Positions 1 to 9,660 of a stretch of 50,769 bases of DNA are shown piece after piece. The position numbers were made by a program, and so were the translations under genes. The notes under the pieces are model-generated. The model saw only the letters and a program-made list of their open reading frames with translations, was not told the origin of the DNA and did not search any database. Source of the DNA: Hyphomicrobium sp. (lineage in GTDB: Bacteria > Pseudomonadota > Alphaproteobacteria > Rhizobiales > Hyphomicrobiaceae); assembly GCA_002928395.1 (NCBI GenBank), contig PEQZ01000003.1:1-50769 (forward strand). Direction: 5' to 3'. Numbering within the stretch: the stretch's first letter is position 1; the number at the start of each line of letters is the position of its first letter.

Positions 1-5
1 GATCC

Positions 6-277
6 ATGGCACAAAAGAAAGCGGGCGGTTCGACCAGGAACGGTCGCGACAGCAACCCCAAGATGCTCGGCATCAAGCGCTACGGCGGCGAGCACGTCAT
101 TCCGGGCAACATCCTGTGCCGCAGCGTGGTACGCAGTGGCATCCGGGCACCGGCGTCGGCATGGGCGTGGACCACACCATCTTCTCGGTCGTCGAGGGCA
201 CTGTCGAGTACAAGACCAAGCGCAATGGCCGGGTACACATCTCGGTCAAGCCGATGAAGGTCGACGCTGCCGAATAG
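6..277 (+). pseudogene. rpmA: 50S ribosomal protein L27, frameshifted
   Basis: The N-terminus [18 protein letters not shown] is that of ribosomal protein L27, which sits near the peptidyl-transferase centre of the large subunit. The reading frame is correct up to about base 122 (ILCR), then is lost. A second frame continues perfectly from about base 124 with [17 protein letters not shown] and runs through [15 protein letters not shown] to a stop at 275-277. One missing base (a C in an expected CGC-CAG-CGT) explains it: the span is 272 bases, one short of 91 codons. L27 is normally about 85-90 residues, so the gene is otherwise full length. L27 is close to essential, so a sequencing or assembly error is more likely than true loss. 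The ribosome-binding site lies outside the window. Identity is certain from the motifs; whether the break is real is not. Confidence 0.9.
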
Positions 278-432
278 GCTCCGCCACCCGACCGTCACCA
301 ATACATCGCTTCGAGGGGGAGACATTCGTCTCCCTCTTTGCATTTGCGGGCCGGCGACCCATTTTGTCGGCAGAATGCCGGTTAGCAGAACCCAGATCAA
401 CCTTAGCCTGAACCCTCCGCCAGACGACTTCC

Positions 433-2009
<1,577 letters not shown>

Positions 2010-2152
2010 TGTGATGGTGAAATGGCCGCGTGCAGTCCTTGCGGCCAAGGTTCAGCGAACATTCATGCGGCGTCGAGTATAAGTTCCCGTGCTGGGAAGG
2101 ACCCTGCCTGGACTGCGTGGAAAACGGTACCGTCGAAACAGGGAGATTTCAG

Positions 2153-2368
2153 ATGCTCCGGCGTAATGTGATCGTTGCTGGCGTGACGCTGGGATTGGCG
2201 GCAGCCCTGCTGGGCGGCTACGCCCTGATCGTACACGAGGAAGCCTCGGCCAACCAGTGTGCTAGCGCCTGCTACGCTGCCCACAGCCAGTGCCGGGTCG
2301 CCAGCAAGGGTTCGCCGGCCTGCGACGGTCAACTGTCACGCTGCCTGTCGGGTTGCGGGCGCAAGTAA
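2153..2368 (+). CDS. small exported protein with six symmetric cysteines
   Basis: This 71-residue protein starts at ATG 2153 behind a purine-rich site (GGGAGA at 2141-2146). Residues 5-27 are hydrophobic and are followed by ASA at 31-33, a good signal peptidase I site, leaving a mature peptide of about 38 residues. That peptide has six cysteines at 36, 40, 47, 57, 64 and 68. The spacing is CX3C-X6-CX9C-X6-CX3C, a mirror-symmetric pattern that suggests a helical hairpin closed by three disulfides in the periplasm. I do not recognise a named family. It could be a metal- or redox-active peptide, but nothing here shows which. It converges with lutC, with 21 bp between them. Confidence 0.6.
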   Translation: MLRRNVIVAGVTLGLAAALLGGYALIVHEEASANQCASACYAAHSQCRVASKGSPACDGQLSRCLSGCGRK

Positions 2369-2389
2369 GCCGATCAGTCAATCGGTCGC

Positions 2390-3124
2390 TCAAGCCGCCG
2401 GGGGGCGGCTGTTCCGGACGATCACGACGGCGAGCCGCTGCGGTCCGTGGGCGCCAATCACGATCTTGCCGCCGATGTCGGCCGTGCGCGACGGGCCCGA
2501 GACCAGATTGAGGGTGCGCGGCATGAGGCCGTTGCCATAGAGCTTGCGCACCACCTGGAACGCATCTTCGTAGGGACCAACGATGTCATTGGCGGTAATG
2601 ACGACAATGTGGGTCGCCGGCATGAACGTGAGCGTGACCGGGTTATCGGGCCCCGAGGCCAAGAAGATCGTGCCAGTTTCGGCCGCGCCGGCAATGGCGC
2701 GCGACACTGAGACTTCGGTCTCGGGCCTCGCAGGCCCAGGGGTGACAACCAAGCCCGGCTCGACGCCCCAGGGCAGCGCCGCGAGCACCGGATCCTGACC
2801 CATTCCGAGTACGGACGGCAGGTTGGTTTGCCTAAGGTAAGTTGCGATCGCACCCGGCACGTCGGAGAAGTTGTTGGCCGGCAATACACTCGCGAATTGG
2901 CTGACGAGGGTCGAGGCAAAAAGTGCTTCAAGGTCGACCTTGGGTTTCAACACACGGGCCGGCGTAAGGTGCCGAGGTGGCGCTTCAATGCGCCGCTCGA
3001 CGATTGCCGACCGGGCACCACTCTGCCCTGGAGCCTCGAGTTCGATGCCGAGCGAGGCGCGGACCTTCGCCAGAATGGCCTCACGTGCGCCCTCGCGATC
3101 GGCCGGCTTTTCGATCACGCTCAT
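2390..3124 (-). CDS. lutC: lactate utilization protein C (LUD domain)
   Basis: LutC is the third part of the LutABC (LldEFG) complex, which oxidises L-lactate to pyruvate. This 244-residue product has the LUD-domain fold: the N-terminal helix REAILAKVRASLG, the core VEPGLVVTPGPARPETEVSV, then AETGTIFLASGP and the end PSRTADIGGKIVIGAHGP. The ATG at 3122-3124 overlaps the lutB stop at 3121-3123, the same ATGA coupling seen between lutA and lutB, so all three are one transcript. A long open frame reaches upstream to 3592, but that part only shadows lutB. The gene looks intact. Confidence 0.9.
   Translation of the reverse strand: MSVIEKPADREGAREAILAKVRASLGIELEAPGQSGARSAIVERRIEAPPRHLTPARVLKPKVDLEALFASTLVSQFASVLPANNFSDVPGAIATYLRQTNLPSVLGMGQDPVLAALPWGVEPGLVVTPGPARPETEVSVSRAIAGAAETGTIFLASGPDNPVTLTFMPATHIVVITANDIVGPYEDAFQVVRKLYGNGLMPRTLNLVSGPSRTADIGGKIVIGAHGPQRLAVVIVRNSRPPAA
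2393..2410. terminator. GC-rich hairpin between converging genes
   Basis: The arms AGCCGCC (2393-2399) and GGCGGCT (2404-2410) form a perfect 7-bp stem with a 4-base loop. It overlaps the last codons of lutC and lies 24 bp after the stop of the upstream plus-strand gene, where a two-way terminator would be expected. There is no clear T-run on either side, so intrinsic termination is uncertain. Confidence 0.3.
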
Positions 3125-4546
3125 CGCGGTACCCCGCGGCGGGTCTCGGCCCACAACTGCTGGAATGTGCGGCCCTGGGGGGCAGGGAAATCGCGGTCTC
3201 GTGTCCAGCCGCCGGCGAACGGCAGCCGCGAAAAACGGCCGGTGCCGCCGCCCAGCGCACCGAGAACAGCGGCGGCGAACCGCGAGCAAAAATGGTATAT
3301 GCGCGGGCGCTTGGCGAACCACGCCCAGGTCTTGAGGCCATAGCGATAGCGCGTGGGCGTAAGCCCCTGCTCGAATTCGGCCTCGCGCCAATGCCGCATC
3401 AGCTTCGGCAGCGGTATCTTCATCGGGCACACGGCTTCGCAGCGGCCGCAGAAGGTGGAGGCATTCGGCAGATGTCCGCCAGCCTTCACGCCGATCAGCG
3501 CTGGCGTCATGACCGCGCCGATGGGACCCGGATAGACCCATCCGTAGGCGTGGCCGCCAACCGCATTGTAGACTGGGCAATGGTTCATGCACGCGCCGCA
3601 GCGAATACAGCGCAGCACTTCGCGGAACTCGCTGCCGAGCAACTCGGCGCGACCGTTGTCGAGCAGAACGACGTGATAGGCATCGGGGCCATCAGGGTCC
3701 TCGGGGCGGCGCGGGCCGGTCGAAAACGTCGCGTAGGTGGTAAACTCCTGCCCGGTTGCCGAGCGGGCCAGAAGCCGGAGCACGGTGGTCACGTCTTCCA
3801 GCGTTGGTAGCACCTTGTCGATCGAGGCAAGCACGATATGGACGCGGGCAAGCGATTGAGTGAGGTCGCCATTACCCTCGTTGGTGACGATGATCGACGA
3901 GCCCGTCTCGGCGATCAGGAAATTCGCGCCCGTGATGCCGACGTCGGCTGAGATGAACTTCTCGCGCAGGACAGAACGGGCTTCGGCCACGAGTTGTGCC
4001 GGCTCCTCCAGGATCCGGCCCGCAGGCAGATGGGTGTGGAGCTTGCGGAAATCGTCCTCGACTGTTCTGCGTGAGGTGGATGGCGGGCGCGATGATATGG
4101 CTCGGGGTTTCGCGGCGGTTCTGGATGATGTACTCGCCGAGATCGGTCTCGACGACCTCAAAGCCCCTGGCCTCGAGGTCGGCGTTGAGCGCGATCTCCT
4201 CGGAAATCATCGACTTGCCCTTGGTGATGATGCGGGCGCCGGCATCGAGGCAGATGCGGGCGATGATTTCGCGCGCGTCTTGGCCGGTCTCCGCCCAATG
4301 CACGACGGCGCCGGCGGCCGTTGCGTTCCGCTCGTAGGTTTCGAGGTAGAGATCGAGGTACTCGAGCGCGTGATTGCGTACGTCCCGGCCAATATCGCGC
4401 AGTGCCTCGAACTCCGGCAGCCGCGCGCGGGCACTGGTACGCTGTGCGACGAGCCCCGTGGGAAGACCCGAGAGGGCACTTTGTAGTTGGGGATCGGACA
4501 ACGCGGCGCGTGCGTTGGCCTTGAAGGCTGGGGTTTCCGGGGTCAT
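3121..4546 (-). pseudogene. lutB: lactate utilization protein B (LUD and ferredoxin domains), frameshifted
   Basis: LutB carries a LUD domain and a two-cluster ferredoxin domain and moves electrons in lactate oxidation. The N-terminal part (from ATG 4546: PETPAFKANARAALSDPQ ... ETPSHIIAPAIHLT) is in one frame. The rest (TVEDDFRKLHTHLPAGRI onward, with CIRCGACMNHCP and CGRCEAVCPMKIP for two 4Fe-4S clusters) is in another. The switch falls at about 4062-4075. The total of 1426 bases is one more than a multiple of three, so one extra base or two missing bases explain it. About 474 residues would result, normal for LutB. No slippery heptamer is seen. Everything else, including stop and start overlaps with lutA and lutC, is intact, so a recent mutation or sequence error is likely. 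Confidence 0.88.
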
Positions 4547-5349
4547 GTGCTTCCCTCCCCCACGGCCTTATCCGCCCAGGCGATGGGCGGATCAGAAAGC
4601 TCGTCGGCCAGTACCTCTGCCACATGGCGGCAGCGGACCGGGCGGCCATCGCGGGCAAGCTTGCCGGCCATGTTCATCAGGCAGCCGAGGTCGCCGGCAA
4701 GCACCAGATCGGCGCCGGAGGCCGCGATGCCCGCGCACTTCTTGTCGACCATGGCGTTCGAGATGTCGGGATACTTGATCGCGAAAGTGCCGCCGAAGCC
4801 GCAACAGATCTCGGCCTCGGCCATCTCGGACAGCTCGACACCCGGCATCGAGGCGAGGAGGAGGCGCGGCTGGTTCTTGATGCCAAGTTCGCGCAAACCG
4901 GAGCAACTGTCGTGATAGGTGACGCGGCCGGCGAACCGGCTCCCGACCGAGGTCATGCCACGGACATCGACCAGGAACGAGATGAGTTCGTGGACTTTTG
5001 CGGCGAACGCGCGCGCTTCGCCTTCCAAAACCGCGTCACCTTTGAACAGCGCGGGATAGTGCGATTTCAGCATTCCGGCGCACGATCCGGACGGGGCGAC
5101 GACATAGTCGAAACCAGCGAAGGCGCGAATGGTCTGCAAAGCGATATCGCGGGCGGTAACCTGGTCGCCGGAATTGTAGGCGGGCTGGCCGCAGCAGGTC
5201 TGGCCGGTGGGCACGTCGACATCGCAACCGGACCGCTCGATGAGCGTCGCGGCGGCGAACCCGACTGATGGCCGGATCAAATCGACGAGGCAAGTAACAA
5301 ACAGCCCGACACGCGGGCGACCCGGACGGGCCGAAGGACCAGGAGGCAT
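4543..5349 (-). CDS. lutA: lactate utilization protein A (CCG-domain iron-sulfur protein)
   Basis: LutA is a cysteine-rich redox subunit of the lactate-oxidising LutABC complex, related to the last subunit of glycolate oxidase and to heterodisulfide reductase HdrB. The 268-residue product has the two CCG-type cysteine motifs: VTCLVDLIRP with GQTCCGQPAYNSG, and YHDSCSGLRELG with ICCGFGGTF. It is the first gene of lutABC; its TGA overlaps the lutB ATG (4543-4546). The start at 5349 gives MPPGPSARPGRPRVGLFVTC, with a few residues before the first motif as usual. The ribosome-binding site is weak. A palindrome at 5379-5402 lies just upstream. Confidence 0.9.
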   Translation of the reverse strand: MPPGPSARPGRPRVGLFVTCLVDLIRPSVGFAAATLIERSGCDVDVPTGQTCCGQPAYNSGDQVTARDIALQTIRAFAGFDYVVAPSGSCAGMLKSHYPALFKGDAVLEGEARAFAAKVHELISFLVDVRGMTSVGSRFAGRVTYHDSCSGLRELGIKNQPRLLLASMPGVELSEMAEAEICCGFGGTFAIKYPDISNAMVDKKCAGIAASGADLVLAGDLGCLMNMAGKLARDGRPVRCRHVAEVLADELSDPPIAWADKAVGEGST

Positions 5350-5378
5350 GGGATGACGCTACCAACCTTTGACGATAG

Positions 5379-5402
5379 CGGTCGAGCACTATCTCTCGAC
5401 CG
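5379..5402. promoter_or_regulatory. palindrome upstream of lutA, possible operator
   Basis: Two perfect 8-base arms, CGGTCGAG (5379-5386) and CTCGACCG (5395-5402), flank an 8-base centre, with the nearest arm 29 bp before the lutA start. The position suits an operator or a leader hairpin controlling the lut operon. The sequence does not match a regulator site I can name. Confidence 0.35.
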
Positions 5403-5548
5403 GATAACGTTCTCTGGTAGAAGCTCGGTACGCGGCGTGCAAGCGTTTCGCTCGGATTGCCGAATGGGGAGCGGGCCAACGCAGATCCGCGGACGTCGCA
5501 TTCGAGCGGTCTTCCGGCTGCACGATACTCCGTTCCAATACCCTGCCA

Positions 5549-6533
5549 TCAGCGGGCGGCGGCTGAGACACTTGCCTTGGCAGCTTTGGCGACCCTGGCG
5601 GGCGCAACAGAGACCGGCGACTTGCCTGCGTCGAGCTCTTTGTCCCAGTACGGTTCGTTGCCGTAGAGCTCGGCCAGATACTCGATCAGCGCGTTGACCT
5701 TGGCCGGCATGAACTCACGGCACGGGTAAACGGCATAGACCGCAACGTTCGACGAGCCCCGGTATTGCGGCAGGACGATCGTCAGATCGCCGTTCTTCAG
5801 TTCAGGACCGATGTCCCACGTCGACCGCAGCCCGATGCCAAGGCCGGCCAACATGGCGTCGCGGACGAATTCGGCGGAGTTGGACCGGATGTTGCCCTTG
5901 AGACGCAACTGCTTCTGGCCGTCTGCGCCTTCGAGTCGCCAGACGTCCTGGGCACCGGCCGAGAGGCAATTATGGTGATCGAGATCGGCGAGCGACTTGG
6001 GTGTGCCATAACGCTCGAGATAGGCCGGCGCCGCGCAGATGATCCGCTTGTCGGGCGCGAGTTTACGCGCGACGAGAGAGCTATCCTGCAACTCGCCGAT
6101 GCGGATGGCCACGTCGAAACCATCGCGGATGATGTCGACAAAATTGTCGGTGAGGTGGAAGTCGAGTTCGATCTCGGGGTAGCGGGCGAGGAACTCGGCG
6201 AGATAGGGCCCGATATGGAGCCGGCTGAACGACGTCGGCGCTGTGACCTTGAGCAGGCCGCGCGGCTTGGTGTTGCGGCGGCTGACGAAGTCTTCAGCCT
6301 CCTCGACCAGGCTCAGAATGTCGACCACGCGCTTGAAGTAGCCTTCACCCGTCTCTGTCAGCGTCAGCTGCCGGGTGGTGCGCTGAAACAACCGCGCGCC
6401 CAAGCGGTCCTCGAGCAAACTGACACGCTTGGATACCACGGCGGGTGACAATCCCATCTCACGGCCCGCAGCCGACATGTTGCCGGTGCGGGCAACGCGT
6501 GCAAAAATATCCAGATCACTGATTGCGGTCACG
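5549..6533 (-). CDS. LysR-family transcriptional regulator
   Basis: The product has the N-terminal winged helix of LysR regulators (DLDIFARVARTGNMSAAG then SPAVVSKRVSLLEDRLG and LFQRTTRQLTLTETG) and the substrate-binding domain (PRGLLKVTAPTSFSR, then FDVAIRIGEL). I place the start at GTG 6533, which has AGGGA about 7 bases upstream and puts the helix-turn-helix at the usual distance. A TTG at 6571 behind GGAG would add about 13 residues and is possible. The gene lies between lutABC and glcDEF and diverges from glcD, so it most likely controls glc, lut or both in response to a 2-hydroxyacid. That role is inferred from position. The C-terminal tail (VAPARVAKAAKASVSAAAR) is alanine- and lysine-rich. 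Confidence 0.85.
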
Positions 6534-6648
6534 TTGTTGTCCCTAGGTGTACTGCGTATGAAACTAGTCAAGGACCTTCTCCGTTCCGTTAATTATGCTC
6601 TCTGGTGTCGCAAGTGTGTCTCCGAACGCGCCGCAATGCACGACAGTT

Positions 6649-6660
6649 ATTCCTAGGAAT
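6649..6660. promoter_or_regulatory. 12-bp palindrome between the lysR gene and glcD
   Basis: ATTCCTAGGAAT is a perfect palindrome in the 290-bp gap between the divergent LysR gene and glcD. LysR proteins usually bind such gaps through short inverted repeats containing T-N11-A, so this is a reasonable operator candidate for autoregulation and glc control. It is short and could occur by chance. Confidence 0.3.
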
Positions 6661-6823
6661 TGAAGGCGCGTGAAAAATGCTGACCTGACCATCGCGAGTG
6701 AGCGTAGACTAGCCCAGAATGCTGAGACGTGAATACCCGGCTGGAGAACCAATCTGGCCGCCACGATCGTGCCGCTGATCCTGTTTTGGTGCCGCATGAC
6801 GCCGGCAACCGCGAGGAATGACA

Positions 6824-8287
6824 ATGTCGCTGATACGTATGCCAGAACCGGATCTTGGTGTGGTCGCCCGGCGCGACGTGATCGTCAAGGACCTCGAAAA
6901 ACTGCTCGGTTCGGGCGTTATCATCTCGGACGAGGACGGCCGCCGCGCCTACGAGACCGACGCGCTGACCGCCTACACGCGAATGCCGCTGGCGGTTGCG
7001 CTCCCCCGGTCGACGAGCGAGGTGGCGACAATCCTGAAATACTGCCGAGACAATAGCATCAAGGTGGTTGCCCGCGGTGCCGGTACGTCGCTCTGCGGCG
7101 GTGCGCTGCCGGCCGAGGACGCAATCGTCGTCTCAGTGTCCAAGATGAACCGCGTTCTTGAAGTCGACTACCCGAACCGTCTGGCGCGGGTGGAATCCGG
7201 GATCACCAATCTTGCGATCTCGGGAGCGGTTGCGAAAGAGGGATTTTTCTATGCCCCCGATCCTTCGAGCCAGCTCGCCTGCACACTGGCGGGCAATTTG
7301 GCTATGAACTCGGGCGGCGCCCACTGCCTCAAGTACGGTGTGACGACGAACAACGTGCTCGGACTAAAAATGGTGCTCATGACCGGGGAGATTGTCGAGG
7401 TCGGCGGCGGACATCTCGACAGCGAAGGCTTCGATCTGATGGCGCTGATCGTCGGCTCGGAAGGTCAGTTCGGCATCGTCACCGAAGCAACCGTCCGCAT
7501 TCTCCGCGCCGCGGAGGGCGCGCGACCGATGCTTCTCGGCTTCTCCTCGAGCGAGGCCGCGGGTCGTTGCGTTTCGGCAATCATCGGCTCCGGCATCATT
7601 CCAGTTGCCATCGAGTTCATGGACAAGCCCGCAATTCAGGTGTGCGAGAGCTTCGCAAAAGCCGGTTATCCGCTCGACGTGGAGGCGCTACTGATCGTCG
7701 AGGTGGAAGGTTCAGACACAGAAATCTCACGACTTCTGGGGCAAATCGCTGAAATCGCAGAACCTTTCAAGCCGCAGACGGTTGTCGTGAGCAGCGGGAC
7801 CGACCAGAGCGCCAAGATCTGGAAGGGCCGCAAGTCGGCATTCGGCGCGATCGGACGGATCTCGGACTACTATTGCATGGATGGAACCATTCCCCTCGGA
7901 CGGCTGCCGGAGGTGTTGTTGGCGATCTCGAGTATCTGCGCCTCGCGCGGTTTGCGAGTGGCCAATATCTTCCATGCGGGCGATGGCAACCTTCATCCCC
8001 TGATCCTCTACGATGCGAACGACCCCAAGCAGTCGGTCGCCGCCGAGCACGCGGGCAACGAAATCCTGAAGCTTTGCGTCGACGTGGGTGGCTGCCTGAC
8101 CGGCGAGCACGGCGTCGGCATCGAGAAGCGCGACCTGATGGGGTTGCAGTTTACGCCCACGGATCTGGCGCTTCAGATGCGGATAAAGTCGGTGTTCGAT
8201 CCCACGTGGCTGCTGAACCCGGCAAAGGTATTCCCGCTCGACGCACCGCGTCCGTCAGATGTACAGGCTGAGGCGGAGGCGGCATGA
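6824..8287 (+). CDS. glcD: glycolate oxidase FAD subunit GlcD
   Basis: GlcD is the FAD-binding catalytic subunit of glycolate oxidase, which turns glycolate into glyoxylate. The 487-residue product shows the FAD-binding type 4 domain (VARGAGTSLCGGALP near residues 85-100; PDPSSQLACTLAGNLAMNSG) and the C-terminal FAD-oxidase domain (NIFHAGDGNLHP; GGCLTGEHGVG). Two ATGs lie six bases apart; GAGGA leaves one base before the first (6818) and seven before the second (6824), so 6824 is used. The gene heads glcDEF. The related D-lactate dehydrogenases cannot be fully excluded, but the glcE and glcF neighbours favour glycolate. Confidence 0.92.
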   Translation: MSLIRMPEPDLGVVARRDVIVKDLEKLLGSGVIISDEDGRRAYETDALTAYTRMPLAVALPRSTSEVATILKYCRDNSIKVVARGAGTSLCGGALPAEDAIVVSVSKMNRVLEVDYPNRLARVESGITNLAISGAVAKEGFFYAPDPSSQLACTLAGNLAMNSGGAHCLKYGVTTNNVLGLKMVLMTGEIVEVGGGHLDSEGFDLMALIVGSEGQFGIVTEATVRILRAAEGARPMLLGFSSSEAAGRCVSAIIGSGIIPVAIEFMDKPAIQVCESFAKAGYPLDVEALLIVEVEGSDTEISRLLGQIAEIAEPFKPQTVVVSSGTDQSAKIWKGRKSAFGAIGRISDYYCMDGTIPLGRLPEVLLAISSICASRGLRVANIFHAGDGNLHPLILYDANDPKQSVAAEHAGNEILKLCVDVGGCLTGEHGVGIEKRDLMGLQFTPTDLALQMRIKSVFDPTWLLNPAKVFPLDAPRPSDVQAEAEAA

Positions 8288-8363
8288 ACGGCATCCTTTG
8301 AGGTTGCAGAGTATCCGCCACGGGAGCCGCCGGGCCAACTGAGTACCGGCCAAGGAGACGCGC

Positions 8364-9590
8364 TTGTATGAAACGTTGAAGCCTGCGACGGCCTGGGAGC
8401 TCGCCGGCATGATCGCGACCTGCCGCGAGCGGCGACTGCCGATAGACGTTTCCGGCGCCGGCTCGAAACGCGCCATCGGCCGACCGATGCAAACGGCGGT
8501 GACCGTGTCGACGCTGTCGATGCGCGGCATCCCGTTATATGAACCGTCCGAACTCGTGATGAGCGCACGCGCAGGCACTTCGCTCTCGCAGGTAGAAGCC
8601 GAGTTGGCCTCGCGCAATCAGATGCTTGCGTTCGAGCCGATCGACCTTGGTCCCGCCACCGGCGGCGCGGCCGGTCAGCAGACCATCGGCGGGGTGTTTG
8701 CGGCCAACCTTTCGGGTGCCCGCCGGATCGCGGCGGGAGCGGCCCGCGACCACCTGATCGGGATCAAAGGCGTCAACGGGAGGGCGGAAGAATTCAAGTC
8801 CGGTGGCCGCGTCGTCAAAAACGTCACTGGCTATGATGTCGCCCGTGGCTTGACGGGCAGCTGGGGCACGCTCGCCGTGTTGACGGAAGTGACGTTCAAG
8901 GTCTTGCCCTGGCCGGAGGATACGGCGACGATCGTCTTTCTCGGCCTCACCGACGAACTTGCGACCGAACTGATGCAGACCGCTGTCGGAACACCCTTTG
9001 AGGTGTCAGGCACCGTACATCTCTCGGCGGGATTGGCCGGGCGCCTCAGGCACGATGGACTGAAGTCGCTCGGAACCTCGCTGACCGCGCTCAGGATCGA
9101 AAACTTCACCCCTTCGGTGACATATCGCCGCGACAGCCTGCGCGAGCATCTCAAGGTGGCGGGTTTCGTCAAGGCGGTCGACCTCGATGCCCACGACAGC
9201 ATCGCGTTCTGGAATGAATTGCGGCAACTTTCCGTGCTGCCGCATGGCCAGAAACTGCTGTGGCGCATTTCGACCACGCCCGGGAAGGGTCCGCGCATCG
9301 TGGCTGCGGTGCGGCGGCACATGGAGGCGGAGGCGCTTTACGACTGGTCGGGCGGGCTGATATGGCTCGAGGTGCCGGCGACGGCGGATGCAGGCGCGGC
9401 CGATATCCGGCGGGCGGTGGCGACCCACGGCGGCCACGCGACGTTGATCCGCGCCGAAAGTGCGGTGCGCGCGGCGGTCGATGTGTTCCACCCTATGGCG
9501 CCGGCCGTGGAGCAGCTGTCGCGCCGGCTGAAGTCGGCGTTCGACCCCGACGGCATCCTGAACCCCGGCCGGATGTACACGCAGTTTTGA
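8364..9590 (+). CDS. glcE: glycolate oxidase FAD-binding subunit GlcE
   Basis: GlcE is the second, shorter flavin-fold subunit of glycolate oxidase. The product (408 residues) has the FAD-binding type 4 features: DVSGAGSKRAIGRP, TGGAAGQQTIGGVFAANLSG and VKNVTGYDVARG. The start is TTG at 8364: AAGGAG (8352-8357) stands six bases before it, and the only nearby ATG, at 8368, is out of frame. A 76-bp gap separates it from glcD, and 70 bp separate it from glcF. The end FDPDGILNPGRMY is the usual close of the family. Confidence 0.92.
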   Translation: MYETLKPATAWELAGMIATCRERRLPIDVSGAGSKRAIGRPMQTAVTVSTLSMRGIPLYEPSELVMSARAGTSLSQVEAELASRNQMLAFEPIDLGPATGGAAGQQTIGGVFAANLSGARRIAAGAARDHLIGIKGVNGRAEEFKSGGRVVKNVTGYDVARGLTGSWGTLAVLTEVTFKVLPWPEDTATIVFLGLTDELATELMQTAVGTPFEVSGTVHLSAGLAGRLRHDGLKSLGTSLTALRIENFTPSVTYRRDSLREHLKVAGFVKAVDLDAHDSIAFWNELRQLSVLPHGQKLLWRISTTPGKGPRIVAAVRRHMEAEALYDWSGGLIWLEVPATADAGAADIRRAVATHGGHATLIRAESAVRAAVDVFHPMAPAVEQLSRRLKSAFDPDGILNPGRMYTQF

Positions 9591-9660
9591 GCGAGCCTGC
9601 TTCGATTGAGTGACGCGCTATCGATACGGGCGCAACAAAGGGCCAGCGAAAAGGCACCCC

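Noticed and set aside
1-5. window opening with GATC as a cloning junction
   Set aside because: A four-base match is too common to prove a restriction-cut clone end; noted only because of the frameshifts close by.
4055-4080. programmed frameshift in lutB
   Set aside because: No slippery heptamer or downstream structure is seen and LutB is not known to use recoding.
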